From the NCBI GenBank assembly GCA_947623585.1, contig CANQHA010000002.1, positions 1 to 64,000 on the forward strand: a DNA stretch of 64,000 bases, written 5' to 3'. Below, in pieces: positions 9,036 through 17,280 of the stretch. A program made the translations under genes and the position numbers. Under the pieces are notes generated by a model. That model made no database searches and was not told the DNA's origin. It worked only from the letters and a program-made list of their open reading frames with translations. Source of the DNA: an uncultured Clostridia bacterium (lineage in GTDB: Bacteria; Bacillota; Clostridia; Oscillospirales; Ruminococcaceae). Position 1 is the stretch's first letter, and each line of letters begins with the position of its first letter.

Positions 9036-9114
9036 GAAGCGTTATTTCTTGCCGTTCGCGCTCGCTCGCCGTTGCGGCTTTGGCTCGCGGTGCTCACGGA
9101 GAAATAATCGCGTC
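9036..9114 (+). repeat. GAAGCGTT...AATCGC palindromic module, variant arm (related sequence 29655-29714, minus)
   Basis: GAAGCGTTATTTCTTGCCGTTCGCGCTCGCTCGCCGTTGCGGC...GAGAAATAATCGCGTC. Confidence 0.7.
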
Positions 9115-9120
9115 TATGCG

Positions 9121-9161
9121 CACCAAAGAAAAAGGCACCCCGGGTGCCTTTTTCTTTGGTG
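9121..9161 (-). terminator. Terminator downstream of tRNA-Leu
   Basis: Near-perfect palindrome CACCAAAGAAAAAGGCACCCCGGGTGCCTTTTTCTTTGGTG. Confidence 0.8.
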
Positions 9162-9243
9162 CCGGAAGCGGGGGTCGAACCCGCACGGTATCTCTACCAC
9201 CGGATTTTGAGTCCGGCACGTCTGCCAATTCCATCATTCCGGC
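9160..9243 (-). tRNA. tRNA-Leu (CAA anticodon)
   Basis: Reverse complement GCCGGAATGATGGAATTGGCAGACGTGCCGGACTCAAAATCCGGTGGTAGAGATACCGTGCGGGTTCGACCCCCGCTTCCGGCA; long variable arm. Confidence 0.96.
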
Positions 9244-9275
9244 ATTGTTTGTTCAGCGCTTTCGCGCCGCCGATT

Positions 9276-9304
9276 ATTATAGCAAAAAAATCCTTGCGTG
9301 TCAA
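9276..9304 (-). promoter_or_regulatory. Sigma-A promoter of tRNA-Leu
   Basis: Reverse complement TTGACA-N17-TATAAT. Confidence 0.85.
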
Positions 9305-9441
9305 GTGTTTTTGTCAGCATGGGCGCGCTCATTCCGCGCGAATTTTCACAATATCACAATATTTGAAACTCTAACATCTAATATCTAACTTCTATCTTTT
9401 TGATGTGACGCATCACGTCGGCGCTTCGCCCCAGCGCTTTG

Positions 9442-9786
9442 TTATTTTCCGAACTTTCCCTGATAAAGCGAGCCGAAGCACTCGCCGATGAACGAGCAAA
9501 GCGCGGCGATAGGTATGTATATCCACGCAGTCGGGTTGTAGAAAACAAACAGGCAGGGGATAAAAAGCACTCCGCTCGCAAGCGGCATGATCGGGTCGCG
9601 CTTTGCCTTTCTGCCGTAAAAATATCCTATCGCGAGGGCGCAGCAGCAGTCGAGGATCGGCGTGAGGTTGTAAATATCCGCCCTGTTCATCGACATCGCT
9701 ATCACCGGCAGAGAGATATACATCACCGCGGTGAAAATAATGTATAACGCGGATTTTTTGAGCCTCGGCCCGAGATTTGATTTCAT
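9442..9786 (-). CDS. Small membrane protein, hypothetical
   Basis: 114 aa with several hydrophobic segments, placed directly downstream of rqcH on the same strand. Confidence 0.65.
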   Translation of the reverse strand: MKSNLGPRLKKSALYIIFTAVMYISLPVIAMSMNRADIYNLTPILDCCCALAIGYFYGRKAKRDPIMPLASGVLFIPCLFVFYNPTAWIYIPIAALCSFIGECFGSLYQGKFGK

Positions 9787-9790
9787 GCCG

Positions 9791-11551
9791 TCACCTCTTT
9801 TTTCTGAGAGCTTCAGCCGCCTCGCCGTCCGGCGTGACGTAAAGCGTTTTCTGATTTGTATAAATTACCATTCCCGGCTTTGCGCCCGAGGGCTTTTTGA
9901 CGTATCTTACGCGGGTATAATCTACCGGAACGGTCGAGCCGTTTCGCGCCGACGAGTTGTAAGCCGCTATAAGAGCAGCTTCGCCGAGGGTCGCGTCCGA
10001 GGGCTCGGCGCCGTCGCAGAAGATGATGACGTGAGAGCCGGTGATGTTTTTGACATGAAGCCATACGTCGTTTTTGCCGGCGAGCTTTAATGTGAGAAGG
10101 TCGTTTTGGCGGTTGTTTCTGCCCGAGCAGATCTTAAACCCCTCGGACGAGACGTACTCAAGCGGCGGGAGCGCCTTGGTCTGCTTTTTGGCGTTTCGCT
10201 GCTGCCTGATATACCCCTCCTGCGCAAGCTCGGCGCGTATCTCGGAAAGCTCGCCCTCAGAGGAAGCCCGTGAAAGCGAATCGAAAACCGAGTCGATGTA
10301 TTTTTCCTCCTCCTCGCCCTTTTCGATCAGCGAGCGGAGCATTTTGTCGGCGTTGTCGGCCTTTCGGTATTCCGAATAATATTTCTGAGCGTTCTGCGCG
10401 GGGCTTAAACGTGCGTCGAGCGATATCTCGATCTCTTCGCCGCTTTCGTCGTAATAATTAGGCAGCTTAGCCGTGGTCATGCCCTTTTCGAGCCGCCAGA
10501 GATTTGCGGTGATGAGGTCGCCCTTGAGGCGGTATTCGTCGCGGTTTTTGCACTCCTCAAGCTCCAGCTTCTGCGCCGAGACCCTCCGCCTGATCCTTTC
10601 GCTGAGGCTTATCAGCAGCTTGAAAAGGTCGTCGGCGCGCTGTTTTGTCTGCGCAAGAACGTCGCGCTCGGAATAGAAGCAGTCGAGCAGCTTTGACGGC
10701 GATGAAAATTCGCGGTCAAACATCAGGCTGCCGTACTGATTTATCTTTGTGAAGCAAAAATCCTTCATCATTCCGTCGCGGTCTTTGAGGATATAATATT
10801 TGTTTTCGCCCTTTTTGACCGATTCCGCGACGCTGCGAAGATAATATACAAGGCGGGTCTTTTCGTCCTCCGAAAGCTGATCCGAGGCTTTTTCAACGCC
10901 CTTTGCCGCAAAGAAAGCCGCTTCTCTTGCATAGATCGGCGAAATGCCCTCAAAAGCCTTGACAAGCGCCTTTGAAAGCTCGGCCCTGTTCTCGGACAGC
11001 TTTTTGAAAAGCTGGTCCTCCGAAAAATCAAGCGGGTCGAGCCGCTGCTCACGCGGGGGCAGGCTGTAAACCATTCCGGGCAGTATCATTCTTACCCGCG
11101 ACATATCCTCGCTTACGCGCTTTATGGCGTCAACTATCCTGCCGTCGGGGCCTATCAGCAAAATGTTCGAGCATCTTCCCATTATCTCGGCCGCGAGCGT
11201 CAGAACGACTCGGTCGCCGAGATCGTCCGCGGCTTCAAAATCGAAAAACAAGATCCTTTCAAAGCCGTCCTGACGTATCGCCGTCAGCTTTGCCGAGGAG
11301 AGCTTTTTCCGAAGAAGCATACAGAACATCGGCGGGGTCTGAGGGTTTTCCGGCTCGCGCTCGGTGAAGTGGACCCTTGCGGTCCCCGCCGAGGAGGAAA
11401 ACATCAGCTTTTTCGCCCCTTGGCCCGCCGTTCTCATCGTTATGACAAGGCTGTCGCGCGACGGCTGGTGGATCTTATCCACTCTGGCGCCGATGAGCGA
11501 ATCAGACAGCTCGTTTTTTATAAGGCTCAGGAAAACTCCGTCGAGCGCCAT
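9791..11551 (-). CDS. rqcH: Rqc2 homolog RqcH (NFACT / fibronectin-binding family)
   Basis: MALDGVFLSLIKNELSDSLIGARVDKIHQPSRDSLVI start; C-terminal NFACT-R LAGKNDVWLHVKNITGSHVII. Confidence 0.95.
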   Translation of the reverse strand: MALDGVFLSLIKNELSDSLIGARVDKIHQPSRDSLVITMRTAGQGAKKLMFSSSAGTARVHFTEREPENPQTPPMFCMLLRKKLSSAKLTAIRQDGFERILFFDFEAADDLGDRVVLTLAAEIMGRCSNILLIGPDGRIVDAIKRVSEDMSRVRMILPGMVYSLPPREQRLDPLDFSEDQLFKKLSENRAELSKALVKAFEGISPIYAREAAFFAAKGVEKASDQLSEDEKTRLVYYLRSVAESVKKGENKYYILKDRDGMMKDFCFTKINQYGSLMFDREFSSPSKLLDCFYSERDVLAQTKQRADDLFKLLISLSERIRRRVSAQKLELEECKNRDEYRLKGDLITANLWRLEKGMTTAKLPNYYDESGEEIEISLDARLSPAQNAQKYYSEYRKADNADKMLRSLIEKGEEEEKYIDSVFDSLSRASSEGELSEIRAELAQEGYIRQQRNAKKQTKALPPLEYVSSEGFKICSGRNNRQNDLLTLKLAGKNDVWLHVKNITGSHVIIFCDGAEPSDATLGEAALIAAYNSSARNGSTVPVDYTRVRYVKKPSGAKPGMVIYTNQKTLYVTPDGEAAEALRKKR

Positions 11552-11586
11552 TTCATCACCTCCGGCAAAGCCTTTGCTTTAAAAGT

Positions 11587-12390
11587 TTAATCGCGTATGC
11601 TTCTTATCGCCCTGTCCGTCGAGGAGACGATACATTCAAGCCCGAGCTCCTTTTCAAGCCTTGCGGCGAGATAATTCAGGCTGATGACCTCGGATTCATA
11701 GTGACCGACGTCGATGAGGGTCATTCCGAGGCGCACGGCGTCCAAAAAGACGTGAAGCCCGACGTCGCCGGTTATGACGGCCTGAGCGCCGAGATTTTTA
11801 GCGTCCTGAAGTATCATCGAGCAGGCGCCCGAACCGCAGGCGACGACCTCGATATCCTTTCCGCCGCTGACCCACCGAAGCCCCGCGGTCTTGAACTTTT
11901 TGCCGGCAAATTCCGCCAGCTTCTCGGGCGGCATTTTCGGGCAGCGAGACATCGCCCCATAGCCGACGGGGTCGCCGGTCTCGGGGTCTTTTCTGTTTAT
12001 CGTCGGAACGACGTGAAGATTTTCAAAGCCCAGAAGATCGACCATCATGTCGCTTATGCCGTATGGAGCGGAATCGAGGCTTGTGTGGCATCCGAGGCAG
12101 GCTATGCCCTTGCTGAGCGCCCTCGGCGCGGGGAAATCGGTGTCAAGGCGCTTTACGCCGTCATACATCGCGGGGTGGTGAGTTAAAATGAGCTGGCAGT
12201 TTTTTGCCTCCGCCTCGTCAACAACGCCGACGGTGGCGTCAAGCGCCAAAAGCACCCTCGAGACCTCCTGCTCGCGCTGACCGACGCTTAGCCCCGAGTT
12301 GTCGAAGCTGTCCTGATTGCGAAACGGCGCGAAGCTGTCGATAAAATCATAGATCTGACCTGCTGTTACCATATTGATTGCTCCTTTCAT
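11587..12390 (-). CDS. Nif3-like dinuclear metal centre hexameric protein (start may be internal Met near 12372)
   Basis: LILTHHPAMYDGVKRL, ACGSGACSM, DVGHYESE motifs. Confidence 0.92.
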   Translation of the reverse strand: MKGAINMVTAGQIYDFIDSFAPFRNQDSFDNSGLSVGQREQEVSRVLLALDATVGVVDEAEAKNCQLILTHHPAMYDGVKRLDTDFPAPRALSKGIACLGCHTSLDSAPYGISDMMVDLLGFENLHVVPTINRKDPETGDPVGYGAMSRCPKMPPEKLAEFAGKKFKTAGLRWVSGGKDIEVVACGSGACSMILQDAKNLGAQAVITGDVGLHVFLDAVRLGMTLIDVGHYESEVISLNYLAARLEKELGLECIVSSTDRAIRSIRD

Positions 12391-12477
12391 AAAAATCCGC
12401 TGCGCGCCCCCGCCTTTGCGCAGGGCGAAGCACGCCGCGCCAAAGGCGCGGCTGCCGCCGCCCCCCAGCGCGCAAAA

Positions 12478-13173
12478 CTATCCTTTTTCTGCAAAGTTTT
12501 TGATCTTATCCGCCAAAGCGCGCAGCCTCTGCGCCTCGGCAAGCCTTTTTTCGTTCGGAGAGGTCTCAAGCCCCCTTGCGGCGCACAAAAGCCTCTCGGC
12601 CTCGTTTTTAAGAAGCTCCGCCGAATCAATATCCGTCGGATCAAGCCCGCCGATCTCACATTCAAGCTCGCTCGGGCTTCTTTTTTTGCCCGAGAATTTT
12701 CCGCAGATGACGGTATATAGAAATTTTCCGTCTCTGACGGCGCTTTCGGCCTCGATGACAAAGCCGTTCTCAAAAAGCGCACGGCGAAGCGCCGCCGCAC
12801 GCGTGTTCGGCTGGAGAATATAATTTTTGCCGAGAAGAGGTCCGCCCTCGCAGACTATCTTTGCGATGAGCTCGCCGCCCATTCCCGCAACGACGATATC
12901 CGTCGCCTTTGAGAGGACATCTTCGGGAATGTCTTTAAGACCGTCCGATTTTATAAGCATGACCGCGCTTTCAAGCCCTCTTCGCCCGACGGTTTTTTTG
13001 GCTGAAAGCAGGGGGCCGTCGGAAATGTCCGACGCCGCTGCTCCGACCGAAACGCCGTTCTCGACAAGATAACAGGGAAGATAAGCGTGATCGGTGCCGA
13101 CATCGAGGACATACCCTCCCCGGGTGACGTATTCCGCGCAGCGCAAAAGGCGCGCGTCAGGCCTTATCGACAT
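12478..13173 (-). CDS. trmK: tRNA (adenine(22)-N1)-methyltransferase TrmK
   Basis: MSIRPDARLLRCAEYVTRGGYVLDVGTDHAYLPCYLV ... DIVVAGMGGELI; start placed at the internal Met because the longer ORF overlaps the upstream gene. Confidence 0.92.
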   Translation of the reverse strand: MSIRPDARLLRCAEYVTRGGYVLDVGTDHAYLPCYLVENGVSVGAAASDISDGPLLSAKKTVGRRGLESAVMLIKSDGLKDIPEDVLSKATDIVVAGMGGELIAKIVCEGGPLLGKNYILQPNTRAAALRRALFENGFVIEAESAVRDGKFLYTVICGKFSGKKRSPSELECEIGGLDPTDIDSAELLKNEAERLLCAARGLETSPNEKRLAEAQRLRALADKIKNFAEKG

Positions 13174-13372
13174 TCTGTCCGAAGTATTCGCGCAGCTTTT
13201 TGACGAGCTGCTCGGGGTCGGTCCCGTGAACCGCGCAGGCTTCGGCAATGCTTTCTCCCCTTGCCGAGGGGCAGCCGAGACAGTGCATGCCCATTTCAAG
13301 GAAAAGCGGCGCGCAGCCGAAATCGACGTCCAAAACGTCGCCGATGATCGAATCTTTTGTGATGATATCCAT
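13157..13372 (-). CDS. DUF1858 domain protein (hydrid-cluster/disulfide-type small protein)
   Basis: MDIITKDSIIGDVLDVDFGCAPLFLEMGMHCLGCPSARGESIAEAC. Confidence 0.88.
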   Translation of the reverse strand: MDIITKDSIIGDVLDVDFGCAPLFLEMGMHCLGCPSARGESIAEACAVHGTDPEQLVKKLREYFGQNVDKA

Positions 13373-13494
13373 AATTTTTACCTCCTTGGAAAATTTGCGG
13401 TGAATTTTCTGTCATGAGGATATTATATACCGTTTTTTGATTTTTTGCAATAGGGAAGATGCGCTGATGTGTCCTAACGGCCACATCAAGAAAA

Positions 13495-13525
13495 CAGAGG
13501 TCAGAAATCGGATGGTCAGAGTTTA
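13495..13525 (+). repeat. Degenerate CAGANNT heptad tract
   Basis: CAGAGGT CAGAAAT CGGATGGT CAGAGTT. Confidence 0.5.
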
Positions 13526-13613
13526 AAGGTGTCGCCTTAGGCGACGGTTCAAAATGCGGGGGGATAGTGCATAGGGGTAAGATATACGTCGAGGGGCGAC
13601 GCCATGAGCGGGT

Positions 13614-13834
13614 AAAAGGTATTCATCTTCCCCGCTTCCGCGGGTAAGAAGAATGCTATCGCTCATCACCCCACCCCCTCCGCACTACCTGCGAAAGGAT
13701 AGTTTGAGAGCCCCCTCCCCTTTAAAGGGGAGGGGGCGGTTCACTTGTCCCTACCCGTAGAAAGTGAAGCGGGGGGTGGGGTGGCTCCCAATAGCATCCA
13801 TATTTTCCGGCAGAGGAAAATATGGATACCTTTT
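13614..13834. repeat. Composite palindromic element, copy C
   Basis: AAAAGGTATTCATCTTCCCCGCTTCCGCGGGTAAGAAGAATG ... central CCCCCTCCCCTTTAAAGGGGAGGGGG ... CATATTTTCCGGCAGAGGAAAATATGGATACCTTTT. Confidence 0.9.
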
Positions 13835-13849
13835 TACCCCTCACAAAGA

Positions 13850-13878
13850 TAAAGCGCAGTCCGAAAGCTCAGACTGCG
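13850..13878 (-). terminator. Terminator of zinc-ribbon gene
   Basis: Reverse complement GCGCAGTCTGAGCTTTCGGACTGCGCTTTATCTTT. Confidence 0.65.
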
Positions 13879-13893
13879 CGGGAAAATTCTTTA

Positions 13894-14163
13894 TCAGTTT
13901 TCCTCTTTCATCTTGGCAAAGCACTCGCTGCAATAAACGGGGCGGTCGTCATGGGGCTTGAAAGGAACCTTTGCTTCCTTTCCGCAGTTGGCGCAAACGG
14001 CAGTATAGAACTGCTTGCCCTCTTCCTTTCTCTTCTTGCGGCAGTCTTTGCACATTTTGGGCTCGTTCTCAAAGCCTCTCTCGGCATAGAACTCCTGCTC
14101 GCCGGCAGTGAAAACGAATTCGTTACCGCAGTTGCGGCAAACTAATGTTTTGTCTTCGTACAT
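13894..14163 (-). CDS. Zinc-ribbon domain protein
   Basis: MYEDKTLVCRNCGNEFVF...CKDCRKKR...AVCANCGKEAKVPFKPHDDRPVYCSEC; four CxxC pairs. Confidence 0.85.
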   Translation of the reverse strand: MYEDKTLVCRNCGNEFVFTAGEQEFYAERGFENEPKMCKDCRKKRKEEGKQFYTAVCANCGKEAKVPFKPHDDRPVYCSECFAKMKEEN

Positions 14164-14275
14164 TGTGATTCCCTCACTAATAGAATTTGCCATGTCGGGC
14201 TTTAATCGACAAGATGAGGATAAGTAAGATCGGTAAGCTGAATGGCAGTGATATGTATAAAAACCCGATGGGTTC

Positions 14276-14830
14276 TTATCTGAATTTTTTGCGGAGCTTT
14301 CTTCTGCCCCGCGCAAGGGCGTTATCGACGGTCTTGCGGTCTGTTCCGAGCCTCTCGGCTATCTCTTTATAAGACGCCCCGCTCAGATATTCCTTGAAAA
14401 CCGCGCTTTCAAGCTCGCTGAGATTCTCCGCTATATCCGAAAAGATCTCTTTAAGAGCCTCCCTGTCGGCCACTATCTTCTCGGGGGATGCGCCCCCTTC
14501 GGCCGAAAAACCGTCGAGCGATTCTTCGCGGCTCCTGATTTTTGCGGATTTTTTGAGAGCTGTCATCATACGGTTGTTGACGCAGCTCCCGGCGTAGGTC
14601 GAAAAGGCGGCGCCTTTTCCGTGTTCAAAAGTTTTGATCGCGTTCATCAGACCCAAAATGCCCTCAGAAACAAGGTCGTCGCGGTCTGCCGAAGATTTTG
14701 AATATATCCTCGCAAGACGGCGGATCGACGGCAGATATCGCGATATAAGCTCGCTTGCCGCGGCGTCGTCCTTCGGCGCCAAAAGAACTAATGCTTCATC
14801 GGCGGCGTTTTTAAGGAAAAGGCTTTCCAT
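14276..14830 (-). CDS. Sigma-70 family RNA polymerase sigma factor (SigH-like)
   Basis: DRDDLVSEGILGLMNAIKTFEHGKGAAFSTYAGSCVNNRM region 2 and SYKEIAERLGTDRKTVDNALARGRRKLRK region 4. Confidence 0.88.
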   Translation of the reverse strand: MESLFLKNAADEALVLLAPKDDAAASELISRYLPSIRRLARIYSKSSADRDDLVSEGILGLMNAIKTFEHGKGAAFSTYAGSCVNNRMMTALKKSAKIRSREESLDGFSAEGGASPEKIVADREALKEIFSDIAENLSELESAVFKEYLSGASYKEIAERLGTDRKTVDNALARGRRKLRKKFR

Positions 14831-15085
14831 AAAATTCCACCTCGCTTTTATCTGCCTAATTATAATAGCATTTAATCATCGCCGTGTCAAGCGCAAATTG
14901 AATAATTTAACAGTTTTCGTCGAATCGTACAATTTAAGTATTCGCGTTTAAAGCAAAAAGAACGACGGCGCTTTACAGCGCAATTACATATTCGCCTTAA
15001 ATTTAAAAAATCTTGCCTTGGGGCTTGAAATTTTCCCGCGTTTATGACATACTGAAATCAGAAAATCACAGGGAGGTATTTTTTG

Positions 15086-17053
15086 ATGAACGACATAAAA
15101 AACCTTGTTTCGCAGCTCACTCTTGAAGAAAAGGCCGGACTGACCTCGGGAAAAGACTGCTGGCTCACAAAAGCGGTCGAGCGCCTCGGAATCGGAAGCG
15201 CAAGGACCTCGGACGGGCCTCACGGGCTCAGAGCCGACGACTATTCGAGAGACGACCACGCGACTATGCCGGCGGTATGTTTTCCGACCGCAGTTACCAC
15301 CGCGGCTTCCTTTGACCGCGAAATGCTTTTTGAAATGGGAAAAGAGCTCGGCAGAGAGTGCCAGAGCTACGGCGTGGACGTGCTTTTGGGCCCCGGCGTA
15401 AACATCAAGCGCTCGCCGCTTTGCGGCCGCAATTTCGAGTATTTCTCCGAAGACCCCTATCTCGCCGGAGAGCTTGGGGCGGCGTTTGTGAACGGCGTTC
15501 AGTCCGAGGGCGTCGGCACCAGCCTCAAGCACTTTTTCGCCAACAGTCAGGAGACGAGGCGCTTCACTTCGTCCTCCGAGATAGACGAGCGCACAATTCG
15601 CGAGATATATCTTCCCGCATTTGAGACGGTCGTGAAAAAAGCTCAGCCTTGGACGATAATGGCTTCATACAACAAAATTAACGGCACCTATTCGACCGCG
15701 AACCGCCTTTATCTCGACGAGATACTGCGCAAGGAGTGGGGCTTTGAGGGGCTTGTTGTGAGCGACTGGGGAGCCACTCACGACAGGGCGGCGGCAGTCG
15801 AGGCCGGCACCGACCTGACCATGCCCGCCGAGGACACCGACCGTCAGATAGTCGAAGCGGTCAAAAACGGCACTCTCTCCGAGGAAGCGCTCGACCTTTG
15901 CTGCGAAAGGGTCTTGGAGCTTGTTTTCAAGTCGGAGAAGAACCGCCGCAGAGAGCTTCCCTTTGACCCCGAGGCCGCTCATGCGCTTTCAAGAAAGTGC
16001 GCAGCGGATTCCTTGGTGCTTTTGAAGAACGAGGGCGGAATGCTGCCGCTTTCAAAGGGCGACAAGATCGCTTTTATAGGCGCTTTTTCAAAGACCCCGA
16101 GGGTTCAGGGCGGCGGCTCGAGCCACATTCGCGAGACAAAGCTGACCTCGGCGCTTGAAGCGGCCGCAGAGGCGGGCGTGAGCGTTACATACGCCGCGGC
16201 TTATAACCCCGAGACCGGAGAGAGCGACGAAAATCTCATCGCCGAGGCCGTGAAGGCGGCAAGATCCGCCGACAAAGCGGTTTTGTTCATCGGCCTGCCC
16301 GACAGCATGGAATACGAGGGCGGCGACCGTCCGCACATGAAGCTGCCCGAGGCGCACGACAGGCTTGTCCGCGAAATTTGCAAAGCGAACCCCGAAACGG
16401 CGGTGGTGCTCCACAACGGAAGCCCCGTTGAGATGCCTTGGATAGATCAGCCCAAAGCGGTCTTGGAGGCTTATCTCGGCGGTCAGGCGGTCGGCGGCGC
16501 GGTGGTAGATATTCTCTTCGGCGACGTTAACCCCTCGGGCAGGCTCGCCGAGAGCTTCCCCAGACGCCTTGAGGACAACCCGAGCTATCTTTACTATATC
16601 GGCGAGGGCGACCGCGTTACCTACAACGAGGGCATTTTCGTCGGATACAGATACTATGAGACCAAAAAGCAGGAGGTTTTGTTCCCGTTCGGCTATGGGC
16701 TGAGCTATACCGAGTTTGAATACTCCGACCTCTCGGTGAAAAAAGCCGGCGACGGCGCCGAGGTCTCGGTCAAGGTCAAAAACGTCGGCGTCCGCGAGGG
16801 CAAAGAGGTCGTTCAGCTTTATGTCGCCCCCGAAAAGGTCAAGATGATCCGCCCGAAAAGAGAGCTCAAAGAGTTCGCAAAGATAGACCTCAGGCCCGGC
16901 GAGGAAAAGACCGTTCGATTCAGCCTGCCGGCAAGGGCGTTCTCGTATTGGGATATCGAGGCTCACGACTGGAAGGTCGAGAGCGGAAAATTCGGGGTCG
17001 AGATATGCAAGAACGCGCATGAGGCGATCATGAGCGGCGAGGTGGAGTTTTGA
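15086..17053 (+). CDS. Glycoside hydrolase family 3 (beta-glucosidase-type)
   Basis: TSDGPHGLR, LLGPGVNIKRSPLCGRNFEYFSEDPYLAG, GLVVSDWGATHDR, fibronectin III-like C-terminus. Confidence 0.94.
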   Translation: MNDIKNLVSQLTLEEKAGLTSGKDCWLTKAVERLGIGSARTSDGPHGLRADDYSRDDHATMPAVCFPTAVTTAASFDREMLFEMGKELGRECQSYGVDVLLGPGVNIKRSPLCGRNFEYFSEDPYLAGELGAAFVNGVQSEGVGTSLKHFFANSQETRRFTSSSEIDERTIREIYLPAFETVVKKAQPWTIMASYNKINGTYSTANRLYLDEILRKEWGFEGLVVSDWGATHDRAAAVEAGTDLTMPAEDTDRQIVEAVKNGTLSEEALDLCCERVLELVFKSEKNRRRELPFDPEAAHALSRKCAADSLVLLKNEGGMLPLSKGDKIAFIGAFSKTPRVQGGGSSHIRETKLTSALEAAAEAGVSVTYAAAYNPETGESDENLIAEAVKAARSADKAVLFIGLPDSMEYEGGDRPHMKLPEAHDRLVREICKANPETAVVLHNGSPVEMPWIDQPKAVLEAYLGGQAVGGAVVDILFGDVNPSGRLAESFPRRLEDNPSYLYYIGEGDRVTYNEGIFVGYRYYETKKQEVLFPFGYGLSYTEFEYSDLSVKKAGDGAEVSVKVKNVGVREGKEVVQLYVAPEKVKMIRPKRELKEFAKIDLRPGEEKTVRFSLPARAFSYWDIEAHDWKVESGKFGVEICKNAHEAIMSGEVEF

Positions 17054-17150
17054 GGGAGGGGCTTTATGAGCTGAAATCTCATTAACTCCGTTTAACAAAC
17101 TCAAAGTCGCGGACTTGTAATACTTTTATAATATAAAACAATTATCAACA

Positions 17151-17181
17151 AAAAGCGCAAGAACATTTCCTGCGCTTTTTT
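17151..17181 (+). terminator. Intrinsic terminator of GH3 gene
   Basis: AAAAGCGCAAGAACATTTCCTGCGCTTTTTT. Confidence 0.7.
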
Positions 17182-17280
17182 AATGCTGTCTTTTTATATG
17201 GCGGCTGCCGTGAGTTGAATCTCTTTTTATGGCTCCTGCTAAAGCGAACCAATAAGAAAACCCCTATTCCCGGCGATTAT

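Noticed and set aside
8650-9388. ORFs of 128-143 aa in the 8.6-9.4 kb block
   Set aside because: They cross repeat modules and the tRNA-Leu gene.
16088-17104. 338-aa antisense ORF opposite the GH3 gene
   Set aside because: Shadow ORF from high third-position GC in the GH3 coding frame; no recognisable domain or RBS.
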